From Rhodospirillales bacterium (GTDB taxonomy: Bacteria; Pseudomonadota; Alphaproteobacteria; Acetobacterales; Acetobacteraceae), in contig JAGWIE010000002.1 of assembly GCA_028866445.1 (NCBI GenBank), positions 1 through 32,418 of the forward strand: a stretch of 32,418 nt of DNA. The letters are read 5' to 3'. The notes below the pieces were generated by a model. The model made no database searches. It had not been told where the DNA came from and worked only from the letters and a program-made list of their open reading frames with translations. The translations under genes and the position numbers were made by a program. Shown here piece after piece: positions 14,111 to 22,627 of the stretch; position 1 is the stretch's first letter, and each line of letters opens with the position of its first letter.

Positions 14111-16075
14111 ATGGGAGTGTTTGCACTTATTAATAGATTACGGTTTCGTGAAATAAACGAGCGTACTTCCGGACAAGCAAAGGATACAGACCGGGCATTT
14201 CTTGTCGTTGGCCTCATGCTGATCGCAGCACTTTGGCTTGCGACACGCCAATATTTTGGAATAATAGCGGATTCACGCTTTTATACTGTTCAGGCTCTTA
14301 GCGCGCTTTTACCGAGCAGGTTCGCAAACGATCTCTATTTTCAATACGGTTCACAAGATCAGTTCACGATATTCACCAAGATTTATACCCCCTTCATTTC
14401 GGTTTTTGGCTTAGCATACGGCAATCTAATACCAACTCTTTTGGCCGAGTTCTTGTGGCTTTGCGGGGCAGCATTCCTTTTCCATTCCCTAACATGGAAC
14501 TTGAGAACCTCTTTTTCGGCCTTTGCATCTCTCATTATCCTGCCCGGCAGCTTCGTTTTTCTTTCCTATGGAGAACCATTTCTGACGCCGCGTCTGGTAA
14601 CAGAGGCGCTTATATTCGGGGCGCTTGGTTGTATGCTGCGCGGTTGGGTGCTGAATGCCTGCGCCATTTTTTTGGTTTCTGTTTTTGTTCATCCGCTGAT
14701 GACTCTTCCTGGCCTTTCGGTTTTTTTTCTTTACGAAACACTGAAGCGCCCATGGTTATTATCGGTGGCTTTAATTGGCATTTGTCTTGGGATTGGGCTG
14801 GCTATCCTGAATATCCAACCGTTTTCAAGACTCCTGGTCAGTTTCGATCCTATATGGCTTCATATAACTGAAGTGCGAGATGGTTTTGCATTCGTTTTAA
14901 AATGGACTTTTATATCCAAGATTCAGGCGTTGAACATTTTTTCCTTGGCGGGCCTGACGTTACTCTTCTTGAAAGGTCAAGAGCGGCTATTTTTGGCCCT
15001 GGCCATGATCGTGGCTTTTCTGGGCATTTTGGTTACATTCATTGGCGGCGATCTTCTGCACAATATTTTGATCGTCAACATTCAGGCTTGCCGCGCGCTG
15101 ATACTTCTAGCCGCAGTCACGAACCTATTTCTCGGAAAAATTTTAATATCTCCCGATGAAGATACACCTCGCGGTCAATCCCGTTTTGTTTTGTTGCTGA
15201 GCATCGCAGCACTCGCCTTATCTCGCTTTTTTGTGGATTATATTTTATTTGTCTTACCCCTCTGTAGTTTAGGCTTTGTATTGCTTGCTATCGAACGCAC
15301 GGCCTGCAAACCCGCATCGAAAATCGGGTACCTTTTAATTATCGTTTATCTGTCGGTTATCCTAGCTCTTACCCCAATTGCGCTAAGGGCTTCATTTGCA
15401 AATACACTGGCGATATCTTCTGGGATATGGCCCTGGCTGGCCTCTCTGTTCGTGAGCGCCTCTGCTTTGGCGGCGCTTTATATCCTGGGCCGATATCCCA
15501 CCAGGACGGTTCCCCGCTTTTTGGTTTATGGCAGCACCCTACTGCTGATAATTTCTATAACCAACTGGGACCAGCGCTCGCCATGGATAAAATTTGTCGA
15601 CAATGCCTCCCCTCCAGCGGATTTGGTCGCTGCTCTTCCTGCAAATGCGCCCATTTACTGGGAAGGGGATGTTACTGTCCCGTGGTTCCTTCTCAAACGA
15701 ACCAGTCAGCTTTCTTGCGGCCAGGGGACCGGTGTTATGTTTTTTCGTAATACGGCCATTGCCTATCAGGCGCGGTATCAAATTTTTGCCCGGCTTGGGG
15801 CGTTGGATTTTGGAAGGGATCAATTCTGCCCCGCGCCTAAGCTGTCCTCCCCGCCCGCCGTGGATTTAAAGAACCTAGCCTATGTCTGCCGTAATCAAAC
15901 AGGGCTTGGCGCCTTGGTCCTGACAACCCTAGCCCCGGATGCGCCGCACCATGTCTGGACCGCACCCGTACCCTTCCAATACACAAGGCAGGTCGATGGA
16001 AAGCCGGTGCAAGTTAAAACAAACAAATTCTACATCTACCGATGCAATGAGTTGCTGCATCTTCCTGCCTCATAG
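14111..16075 (+). CDS. Polytopic membrane protein A, GT-C-like candidate (cargo 3)
   Basis: A 654-aa protein with about 13 predicted membrane helices and a C-terminal domain of about 150 residues. No named family recognised. After the first helix comes an outward loop with the strongly conserved IADSRFYTVQALSALL and NDLYFQYGSQDQFTIFTK. An acidic motif in the first extracytoplasmic loop plus many helices and a soluble tail is the architecture of GT-C glycosyltransferases, which use polyprenyl-linked sugars; that is inference from shape, not homology. The tail has four cysteines (QLSCGQG, DQFCPAP, AYVCRNQ, IYRCNE) conserved in the paralogue, suggesting two disulfides in the periplasm. It has no start-codon overlap but only a 1-bp gap from the SDR gene, and AT-richer composition than the chromosome. 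Confidence 0.8.
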   Translation: MGVFALINRLRFREINERTSGQAKDTDRAFLVVGLMLIAALWLATRQYFGIIADSRFYTVQALSALLPSRFANDLYFQYGSQDQFTIFTKIYTPFISVFGLAYGNLIPTLLAEFLWLCGAAFLFHSLTWNLRTSFSAFASLIILPGSFVFLSYGEPFLTPRLVTEALIFGALGCMLRGWVLNACAIFLVSVFVHPLMTLPGLSVFFLYETLKRPWLLSVALIGICLGIGLAILNIQPFSRLLVSFDPIWLHITEVRDGFAFVLKWTFISKIQALNIFSLAGLTLLFLKGQERLFLALAMIVAFLGILVTFIGGDLLHNILIVNIQACRALILLAAVTNLFLGKILISPDEDTPRGQSRFVLLLSIAALALSRFFVDYILFVLPLCSLGFVLLAIERTACKPASKIGYLLIIVYLSVILALTPIALRASFANTLAISSGIWPWLASLFVSASALAALYILGRYPTRTVPRFLVYGSTLLLIISITNWDQRSPWIKFVDNASPPADLVAALPANAPIYWEGDVTVPWFLLKRTSQLSCGQGTGVMFFRNTAIAYQARYQIFARLGALDFGRDQFCPAPKLSSPPAVDLKNLAYVCRNQTGLGALVLTTLAPDAPHHVWTAPVPFQYTRQVDGKPVQVKTNKFYIYRCNELLHLPAS

Positions 16076-16135
16076 TGAGAGGCTTCTTCTCCCTCCGCTT
16101 ATGCAGAAAAAACCCCGATAAATGGGATCGACTCC

Positions 16136-18064
16136 ATGAATTCGTCTAACGTTCCAGCTTCCACGCAAAGTACCAACCGAACATTCCTTATCGTCAGCAC
16201 GATACTGATCGCGGTGCTCTGGTTGTCAACACGTCCCTATCAAGGGATCATTGACGATTCACGTTTCTATACTGTGCAGGCGTTGAACGCTCTCCTGCCC
16301 GGGAGATTTTCGAACGATCTTTATTTTCAATATGGTTCGCAAGATCAGTTTACGATCTTTACCAAGATCTATGCACCGTTCATTTCAGCTTTTGGTTTGT
16401 CATCGGGCAATCTTATTCTTACCCTATTATCCCAAGTTTTTGCTGCCAGTGGGGCAATTTTTTTTTCGTATACCCTGATTAGGGACTGGAGAATTTTATT
16501 TATTTCTCTAGCAGCACTTATTCTTCTGCCGAATTCTACCTTTTTTATGTCCTATGGCGAGCCATTTCTAACCCCCCGTTTAATGGCTGAGGCTCTTACG
16601 TTTTGGGGGCTGGGTTGCATGCTGAATAGGTGGATATTCAGTGCAGTAGCTATTTTTATTGTCTCCACTTTAATTCATCCTTTGATGACAATACCGGGTA
16701 TTGCGGTTTTTTTCTTTTACGAAGCCATCAAAAAGCCATTCCTTTGGATAGGAGCAATTCTTGGGGCTGTCATTTTCCTGGGCTTAGCTTTCTTGGGCAT
16801 GCAACCATTTGCCAAATTGTTAATGTGTTTTGATCCAGCTTGGCTTCACACCACAAAAATACGTAGCTTTTATTGCTTTGTTACAGGGTGGAATCTGCAA
16901 CTATGGACGCTTGCGCTCAATAGCGCTTCCACAAGCCTATTCGCCATGCTTTTTTTTAAGGGTCGTGAGCGCCAAATTCTCATCCTTGCTTTAACCGTCA
17001 TGATTTTTGGTACGCTTGTTACTTATATTGGCGGCGATCTGTTCCGTAATGTTCTTATTGTAGATATTCAGCTTTGGCGTTCGATGTGGCTTTTAAACGC
17101 CTTGACGAGCCTGTTTTTAGGTAAAATTCTAATGTCTTCTGGAAACGACGGGTCTAAAGGGACAACCTATTTTATCCTATGTGTGCTTGTTATCATCCTC
17201 GCGCTGTCGGCTTTCTTCGAAGCGTTCATTTTGTTTGTAACTCCCCTCTGTCTTTTGGGAATTTGGGTTTATATAGTCGAAAATCGAACCAAAGGCCAAA
17301 TTTCTCGAATAGGAAAGCGCCTGATTACAGTATATCTATCTGTAATTTTCGCCTTTGCCATTATCGCGTTGAAGGTCTCTCTAGACAATTTGTCTACAAC
17401 TCATTTCGCGCTTCTGCATCACTTGATCGGTTTATTGGCCATCATCACTGCGGGGGGACTTCTTTTTGCGTTGTGCCGTCGATCTTCAGTTACGGTGCCC
17501 AGGTTTGTGGTTTATGCAAGCGCATTTTTGCTTCTGACCTCCGTAGCTAATTGGGATCAGAGAACGCCTTGGACAAAGTTTGTCGATACAACAAGTACTC
17601 CACCGGCAGATTTGGTTGCTGTGCTTCCCCAAAATGGCGCCATTTATTGGGATGGCGACGTTACAGCCCCATGGTTCCTTCTCAAACGAGCCAGCCAGTT
17701 TTCCTGTGATCAGGGAACAGGCGTTCTGTTCTCCCACGGAACGGCTATTGCCTATCAGACGCGGTATCAAATTTTTGCACGACTTGGGACGCTGGATTTC
17801 GAAGAAAATCAATTTTGTCCGATGCCGAAATTCTCTTCCGAGCCCGCAGTAACCCTTAAGAATTTGACCTATGTATGCAAAAGCCAGCCTGGCCTTGGCG
17901 CGTTGGTGCTGACAACCCCCGCGTCAGATGCTCCAGCCCGCATCTGGACTTCCCCTGTAGCTTTTCAGGCTATCCGTCAGATCAACGGGAGACAGACGCG
18001 ACTTAAGACAGACAAATTTTATATTTACCGATGCGATGAATTGTCTCATCTTCCCGCATCATGA
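16136..18064 (+). CDS. Polytopic membrane protein B, paralogue of the preceding gene (cargo 4)
   Basis: A 642-aa protein collinear with its upstream neighbour from end to end. The conserved loop (DDSRFYTVQAL, NDLYFQYGSQDQFTIFTK), the SYGEPFLTPRL and HPLMT segments, the NWDQR turn and the four tail cysteines are all kept, while helices and connecting loops differ. By eye they share roughly half their residues. It is clearly more AT-rich than copy A, so a recent in-place duplication is unlikely; separate acquisition or long divergence fits better. If these are GT-C-type transferases, the pair may add two different sugars, act at two positions, or form a heterodimer. GGGATCGACTCC before the ATG holds a weak ribosome site. 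It is the last gene of the element. Confidence 0.8.
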   Translation: MNSSNVPASTQSTNRTFLIVSTILIAVLWLSTRPYQGIIDDSRFYTVQALNALLPGRFSNDLYFQYGSQDQFTIFTKIYAPFISAFGLSSGNLILTLLSQVFAASGAIFFSYTLIRDWRILFISLAALILLPNSTFFMSYGEPFLTPRLMAEALTFWGLGCMLNRWIFSAVAIFIVSTLIHPLMTIPGIAVFFFYEAIKKPFLWIGAILGAVIFLGLAFLGMQPFAKLLMCFDPAWLHTTKIRSFYCFVTGWNLQLWTLALNSASTSLFAMLFFKGRERQILILALTVMIFGTLVTYIGGDLFRNVLIVDIQLWRSMWLLNALTSLFLGKILMSSGNDGSKGTTYFILCVLVIILALSAFFEAFILFVTPLCLLGIWVYIVENRTKGQISRIGKRLITVYLSVIFAFAIIALKVSLDNLSTTHFALLHHLIGLLAIITAGGLLFALCRRSSVTVPRFVVYASAFLLLTSVANWDQRTPWTKFVDTTSTPPADLVAVLPQNGAIYWDGDVTAPWFLLKRASQFSCDQGTGVLFSHGTAIAYQTRYQIFARLGTLDFEENQFCPMPKFSSEPAVTLKNLTYVCKSQPGLGALVLTTPASDAPARIWTSPVAFQAIRQINGRQTRLKTDKFYIYRCDELSHLPAS

Positions 18065-18124
18065 CTATGTTTCCCTGCCCGCATGAAAGGCCGGTCAAAG
18101 TCAAACAAAATATGTAGTAAATTG

Positions 18125-18150
18125 AATTTTGGGGCTTTCTTGGGGGCCTT
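18125..18150. promoter_or_regulatory. Right cluster of putative integrase arm-binding sites
   Basis: AATTTTGGGGCTTT (18125-18138) followed by TGGGGGCCTT (18141-18150). The left end has AATTTTGGGGCCTT (3059-3072) and TGGGGGCCT (3050-3058). Matching words at both ends of the element, 55 bp inside attR here, are what bivalent integrase binding would need. The rest of the 18065-18222 gap is AT-rich with no gene. Confidence 0.58.
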
Positions 18151-18204
18151 GATAGAAACCGAATTTTAAAAAACAATGATTTTCCAAACGGCTATGGATT
18201 ATGA

Positions 18205-18220
18205 TTCGATTCCCGCTACC
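18205..18220 (+). repeat. attR core, 16-bp direct repeat
   Basis: An exact copy of TTCGATTCCCGCTACC. It is followed by TTTTATTT rather than the CGCTCCA that completes tRNA-Gly at the left end, so the displaced tRNA 3' end is not preserved here. The hrpB stop codon begins 2 bp further on. Confidence 0.88.
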
Positions 18221-18222
18221 TT

Positions 18223-20610
18223 TTATTTCCAAGGGTCCTCCGGCCAGTCATGCTTCGGGTAGCGCCCGCGCATGTCGCGCCTGGCATCGGCCCAGCCGCC
18301 GCGCCAGAACCCCGCCAGGTCAGCCGTGATCGCGATGGGCCTTTGCGCCGGGGAGAGCAGCGCCAATTGCAGCGGAATTTTGCCCCCCGCGAGCATTGGC
18401 GTGGCGTCTGTTCCGTAAAAAACCCGCGCGCGGGCGGAGGCCACCGGCACGGGGCCAGAATAATCCACCCGCACCCGCCCGCCTTTCAGGTTCAGCTCGG
18501 CGGGCAAATCCCTGTCCAGCCGCGCGGCTTGCTCATGCGTTAGCTGGGCGCGGAGAAGCTGGTACATGTCCAGGCTTTTCGCCTCGCGCAAATTTGTCAT
18601 GCCGGCCAGATACGGTGCCAGCCAGGCTTGCACACTGGCCGCCAAAGCGGCGCGGGAGAGATCAGGGTAGGTTTCGTCCACACCGCGCATCACCGCCACC
18701 CGGGCGGAAAAATTTTCCGCCGCTTCGGTCCAGTCCAGTTGCTCCAGCCTGGTGGAAAGCGCCTGCGCCAACGTCGCCTGAATTTCCTCCGGTGCTGGCG
18801 GGGCGGAACGGTCGCTAAGAACAAGATTCCCCAGCCGCACACGCTCGCGGACCGAAACCGCACCGCTCACCGGGTCAAACCCTGTCTCACGCGTGGTTTT
18901 GCAGCGGGCTTGCAGAAAATCCGGCAGAGCTTCCGCATCCAACGCAGCCCCCAGGCGGATTTTGGAGCCTTTGCCATCCAACGCCGCCACGGCGATGAGC
19001 CGTGCGCGGGCCAGAGGGTCTGACGCTGGAAGATTGCCGGAGCCACCGCCGGCCAGCCGGTAAGACCCCGCCTCGCCGCGCGCCTGGCCAATCCGGTCCG
19101 GGAATCCCGCCGCCACAATCGGGCCGGGCGCCCCGAACCCAGGCATGGCCTCAACCCCCAGCCGGTTGCGGTAGAGTTTGGCGGCATGGCGCACGCGGGA
19201 GAGAATGGCCCTGTCCCCTTCCCCGCGCCCAGCCAATGCTTCCAGCCGCAGAGTTAAATCCGCCGAGGCGGTTTGAGGCAGAAAATCCCGCTCTTCCAGA
19301 ATCGCGGCGATGTCGGCGGCCAAGGCGCGGGTGGGCTTGTCGGGCGCCGCCAGCATCATCGCGGCCAAACGCGGCTCGGCCCGCAGCCGCGCCATCTCCC
19401 GACCTAAAGGCGTGATTCTGCCCGCATCATCCAGCGCGCCAAGGCTGACAAGCAAGGCAGCGGCGGCTTTCACAGCGCCCTCCGGCGGTGAGTCCGCAAA
19501 AGGCAGATCACCAGGCGCTTCGCCCCAGGCGGCACAGGCCAAAGCGAGACCGGAAAGTTCCGCGGCGAAAATCTCCGGCCGGTCGAAGGGCGGCAGCCCA
19601 CGGTTCAGCGCCTCGGACCATAGCCTTATCGCCACACCAGGCCCCAACCGCCCGGCGCGCCCGGCGCGCTGCGTGGCGGCGGCGCGAGAAATGCGCTGGG
19701 TGGTCAGGCGGGTGAGACCGGAGGACGTGTCCAGCACCGGGGCGCGGCGATACCCGCCATCAATCACAATCCGCACCCCCGGCACGGTGAGCGAGGTTTC
19801 CGCAATGGAGGTGGAAAGCACCACCCGCCGCTCCTGATGTTCCCGCAGCGCCTTGTCCTGCGCCTCGCGGGAAAGGTCGCCATGCAATGGCAGCACCAAA
19901 GCCGGGCAGCGGTCCAGTGCTTGCTCGGTACGCCGAATTTCCGCCATGCCGGGGAGAAAGACGAGAATATCGCCAGGATGCTCCACCAGCGCCTCCCGCA
20001 CAGCCTTCGCCGCCGCCTCCGGCAAATCACGCGGGGACATAAGGTCGCGTTTCGCCTGCTTCACCTCCACCGGAAACATCTTGCCCTCGCTGGCGATGAT
20101 GGGCGCTGCCAGCAAGCCAGCGAATTTCTCCGCCTCGGCGGTGGCGGACATGGCGAGGATCCGCAACTCCGGCCGCAGGCTGCGCTGCAAATCCCGCACC
20201 AGAGCCAAAGCGAGGTCCGCTTCCAGGCTGCGCTCATGGATTTCATCGAAAATCACCAAAGACACGTCAGAGAGTCCGGGGTCGGAGAGCAAACGAGAAG
20301 TGAGCAGCCCCTCGGTGATCACCTCGATCTGGGTTTTTGGTCCCACCGCCGTTTCCAGCCGGGTACGGTAGCCCACACGCTCGCCCGCCACCTCGCCCAG
20401 CAGCTCGGCCATGCGCATGGCGGCGGCACGGGCGGCCAGGCGGCGGGGCTCCAGCAGCAGAATTTTGCCCAAGCCCGCCTCAAGGGCTGCCAGCGGCACC
20501 AAAGTGGTTTTGCCAGCACCCGGCGGGGCCACCAACACGGCATTGCCGCCATCGGGTTTCAGGGCGCGCAGCAATTCCGGCAGGGCTTCGGTAACAGGAA
20601 GATCAATCAT
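18223..20610 (-). CDS. hrpB: ATP-dependent helicase HrpB
   Basis: A DEAH/DExH-box helicase of the HrpB family, 795 aa from the chosen start. Motifs in order: APPGAGKTTLVPL (Walker A), LEPRRLAARAAAMRMA, ITEGLL, DEIHERSLEADLAL (motif II), MSATAEAEKF (III), and QRAGRAGRLGPG (VI), then the HrpB C-terminal domain ending GRYPKHDWPEDPWK. The cellular role of HrpB in bacteria is poorly defined; RNA helicase activity is assumed from the family. I prefer the ATG at 20610 (MIDLPVTEALPELL, the usual family start, with AGGG upstream) over the track start at 20643. The C-terminus stops soon after PEDP, where many homologues run on by a few residues. The stop lies 2 bp from attR. Confidence 0.92.
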   Translation of the reverse strand: MIDLPVTEALPELLRALKPDGGNAVLVAPPGAGKTTLVPLAALEAGLGKILLLEPRRLAARAAAMRMAELLGEVAGERVGYRTRLETAVGPKTQIEVITEGLLTSRLLSDPGLSDVSLVIFDEIHERSLEADLALALVRDLQRSLRPELRILAMSATAEAEKFAGLLAAPIIASEGKMFPVEVKQAKRDLMSPRDLPEAAAKAVREALVEHPGDILVFLPGMAEIRRTEQALDRCPALVLPLHGDLSREAQDKALREHQERRVVLSTSIAETSLTVPGVRIVIDGGYRRAPVLDTSSGLTRLTTQRISRAAATQRAGRAGRLGPGVAIRLWSEALNRGLPPFDRPEIFAAELSGLALACAAWGEAPGDLPFADSPPEGAVKAAAALLVSLGALDDAGRITPLGREMARLRAEPRLAAMMLAAPDKPTRALAADIAAILEERDFLPQTASADLTLRLEALAGRGEGDRAILSRVRHAAKLYRNRLGVEAMPGFGAPGPIVAAGFPDRIGQARGEAGSYRLAGGGSGNLPASDPLARARLIAVAALDGKGSKIRLGAALDAEALPDFLQARCKTTRETGFDPVSGAVSVRERVRLGNLVLSDRSAPPAPEEIQATLAQALSTRLEQLDWTEAAENFSARVAVMRGVDETYPDLSRAALAASVQAWLAPYLAGMTNLREAKSLDMYQLLRAQLTHEQAARLDRDLPAELNLKGGRVRVDYSGPVPVASARARVFYGTDATPMLAGGKIPLQLALLSPAQRPIAITADLAGFWRGGWADARRDMRGRYPKHDWPEDPWK

Positions 20611-20658
20611 GCCGCGCCCTGGTATCAGAGCCGCCGCTTTCATGCGATATTTCAGCCA

Positions 20659-22545
20659 ATGCGGTTTCTGTTCCTGTGCTTTCTGCTGCTCCTCCCCCGG
20701 CTGGCATTGGCCGCCGCCAGCGCGCCCTTCACCTCACCGCAGGATGAGGTGCGGCTGATCTCGGCCACAAACCAAGCGCAGAATGGCATTGTGAAGCTGG
20801 CCATGGAATTCAACCTCAAGCCCGGCTGGCATATTTACTGGAAAAACCCCGGCGATGCCGGGCTGCCACCGCAGGTTATAGCGGCGGCACCAATTACGCT
20901 TGGGCCCATCTCCTTCCCGCCGCCGGTGTTTTTCTCCCAAGGGGGCGTGGGGGCTTATGTGCTTTCGGGCCATGTCGTTCTGCCGTTCACCGCCAGAAAC
21001 ATGGGCAACAGCCTAACCCTGCAGGCGCGCTGGCTGGTCTGTTCGGATATCTGCATACCTGAACATGCGGCCTTCACCTTGAGCCTGAATGGTGGGGCCT
21101 CGGCCGAAGCCGGGCTGTTTCCTGTTGGTCCCGCCATTATGCCCTCCCCCTATGCGGCGCATCTGGCACCAGATGGCACGCTGAGCCTGACCGGGATCAC
21201 CGCCACGCAGGTGAAATCCGCCCGGTTCTTTCCGGATTCCGCCACAGTGCTGGTAAACAACGCGCCGCAACCCCTCTCCTTCAGCGCGGATGGCGTGCAA
21301 CTGCATCTGAAGCTGAGCGGGGCCGCACCCGCTGCGCTTTCCGGCGTGGTGGAACTCACCGACCCAAGCGGCCAGATGCAGGCGTTGAGCCTGACGGCAA
21401 CGCCTTTACCGCCCGCAACCCACGCGCCCTGGTGGCTGTTGGCGCTGGTGGGCGGACTGTTGCTGAACCTGATGCCCTGTGTGTTTCCGGTACTGGCGAT
21501 GAAGGCCGTGGCCTTTGCCCGGATGGGCGGCGCGGCGCATGGGCATATCCGGCGCGAGGCGCTGGGCTATACGGCGGGCGTGCTGGTTTCCATGGCCGCT
21601 CTGGGGGCCGTACTGCTGGGCTTGCGGGCGGCGGGCGTGGCCGCGTTCTGGGGCTTCCAGTTCCAGTCTCCCATTTTCGTAGCCCTTGCCGCCTGGGTGA
21701 TTCTGGCGGCGGGGTGGAGCCTGGCGGGGCTGTTTCATCTTTCCATGCCGGGATTTATCGGGCGGGTTCCGGCCCAACATAGTTTTTTCACCGGGCTGCT
21801 GGCGGTGCTGGTGGCCACACCCTGCACGGCACCGTTCATGGGCGCGGCCATCGCCGCCGCGCTAACCCTGCCCGCTATGGCCGCCATCGGGTTGTTTCTG
21901 GCGCTGGGGTTGGGGCTGGCCTTGCCGGTTCTGCTGCTGGCGGCGGCTCCACATCTGGCCGCTGCCCTGCCGCGCCCCGGCAAATGGATGGCGGTGGCAC
22001 AGAAAATTCTCAGCCTCCCGATGTTCGCAACCTTCCTCTGGCTGAGCTGGGTGCTGTTCCGGCAGGCTGGCGCGCCGGGGCTGGCGTTGCTGCTTCTGGG
22101 TGCGCTTGCGCTGAGCTTTGCCTTGCCGCGCCGGCCGGTTTTCGCGGTGATGGTTCTGCTGCTGCTGCCGTTTTTCCATGCCGCACCCGCTGGCGCTGCC
22201 CTCACCTTGCCCGGCGCGCAGCCCTATAGCGCGGCGGCACTGGCCAGTTTACGCGCCGCCGGGCGGCCTGTGTTCATCGACCTCACTGCCGCCTGGTGCA
22301 TCACCTGCCAGGTGAATGAGCGCGACACCCTGGCCACCGCCCCCGTGCAAGCCCTGTTCAAGGCCAAAAATGTGGCGGTTTTGGTGGGCGACTGGACAAA
22401 CCGCAACCCCGCCATCACAGCATTTCTGGCTGCCAACCACCGCGCCGGGGTGCCGCTTTATCTCTATTACCCGCCCAATTCCGCGCCTGAGAGTCTGCCA
22501 CAGCTGCTCACCCCTGATATCATCAAAAACGCGCTCTCTGGTTAA
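20659..22545 (+). CDS. dsbD: Thiol:disulfide interchange protein, DsbD family (ScsB-like)
   Basis: A 628-aa inner-membrane protein that carries electrons from cytoplasmic thioredoxin to periplasmic thiol proteins. It has a signal peptide (MRFLFLCFLLLLPRLALA), an N-terminal periplasmic domain with CSDICIPEHA (two Cys), about eight membrane helices with redox cysteines in NLMPCVFPVLAMKA and VATPCTAPFMGA, and a C-terminal thioredoxin-like domain with AWCITCQVNERD (CxxC) and GVPLYLYYPP. All three redox modules are intact. The CSDICIPE form and the tail resemble ScsB (copper-sensitivity suppressor) more than classical DsbD. The track ORF begins far upstream at 19837; the signal peptide fixes the start at 20659. 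It is divergent from hrpB with a 48-bp gap. Confidence 0.9.
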   Translation: MRFLFLCFLLLLPRLALAAASAPFTSPQDEVRLISATNQAQNGIVKLAMEFNLKPGWHIYWKNPGDAGLPPQVIAAAPITLGPISFPPPVFFSQGGVGAYVLSGHVVLPFTARNMGNSLTLQARWLVCSDICIPEHAAFTLSLNGGASAEAGLFPVGPAIMPSPYAAHLAPDGTLSLTGITATQVKSARFFPDSATVLVNNAPQPLSFSADGVQLHLKLSGAAPAALSGVVELTDPSGQMQALSLTATPLPPATHAPWWLLALVGGLLLNLMPCVFPVLAMKAVAFARMGGAAHGHIRREALGYTAGVLVSMAALGAVLLGLRAAGVAAFWGFQFQSPIFVALAAWVILAAGWSLAGLFHLSMPGFIGRVPAQHSFFTGLLAVLVATPCTAPFMGAAIAAALTLPAMAAIGLFLALGLGLALPVLLLAAAPHLAAALPRPGKWMAVAQKILSLPMFATFLWLSWVLFRQAGAPGLALLLLGALALSFALPRRPVFAVMVLLLLPFFHAAPAGAALTLPGAQPYSAAALASLRAAGRPVFIDLTAAWCITCQVNERDTLATAPVQALFKAKNVAVLVGDWTNRNPAITAFLAANHRAGVPLYLYYPPNSAPESLPQLLTPDIIKNALSG

Positions 22546-22627
22546 AACTTCGCAAAGCCCATTGCAGCGGAGCCCCATTACGCGCAAAAGTCTTTAAGTT
22601 TTTTTGACGGACGCCAAGGACTACAGG

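Larger units (their letters stand above)
2915..18220. mobile_element. 15.3-kb integrative and mobilizable element in tRNA-Gly(CCC)
   Basis: Bounded by identical 16-bp repeats TTCGATTCCCGCTACC at 2915-2930 (inside tRNA-Gly) and 18205-18220. A tyrosine integrase lies just inside the left end, an excisionase-like gene follows, and there is a mobilization block of accessory protein, coupling protein and MobF relaxase. No VirB-type mating-pair genes, replication gene or phage structural genes are visible. That matches an integrative and mobilizable element needing a helper type IV secretion system, not a full ICE or prophage. The cargo is a four-gene putative glycan cassette. Several element genes (4300-5289, 14111-18064) are clearly more AT-rich than the flanking chromosome. 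Confidence 0.87.

Noticed and set aside
14111-18064. The two large membrane proteins as missing conjugation-channel components
   Set aside because: They have about 13 helices and no VirB6, TraG or ATPase motif; neither resembles a mating-pair protein.
19837-20658. N-terminal extension of the DsbD ORF in the track (274 codons)
   Set aside because: It is antisense to hrpB; the signal peptide at 20659 marks the true start.
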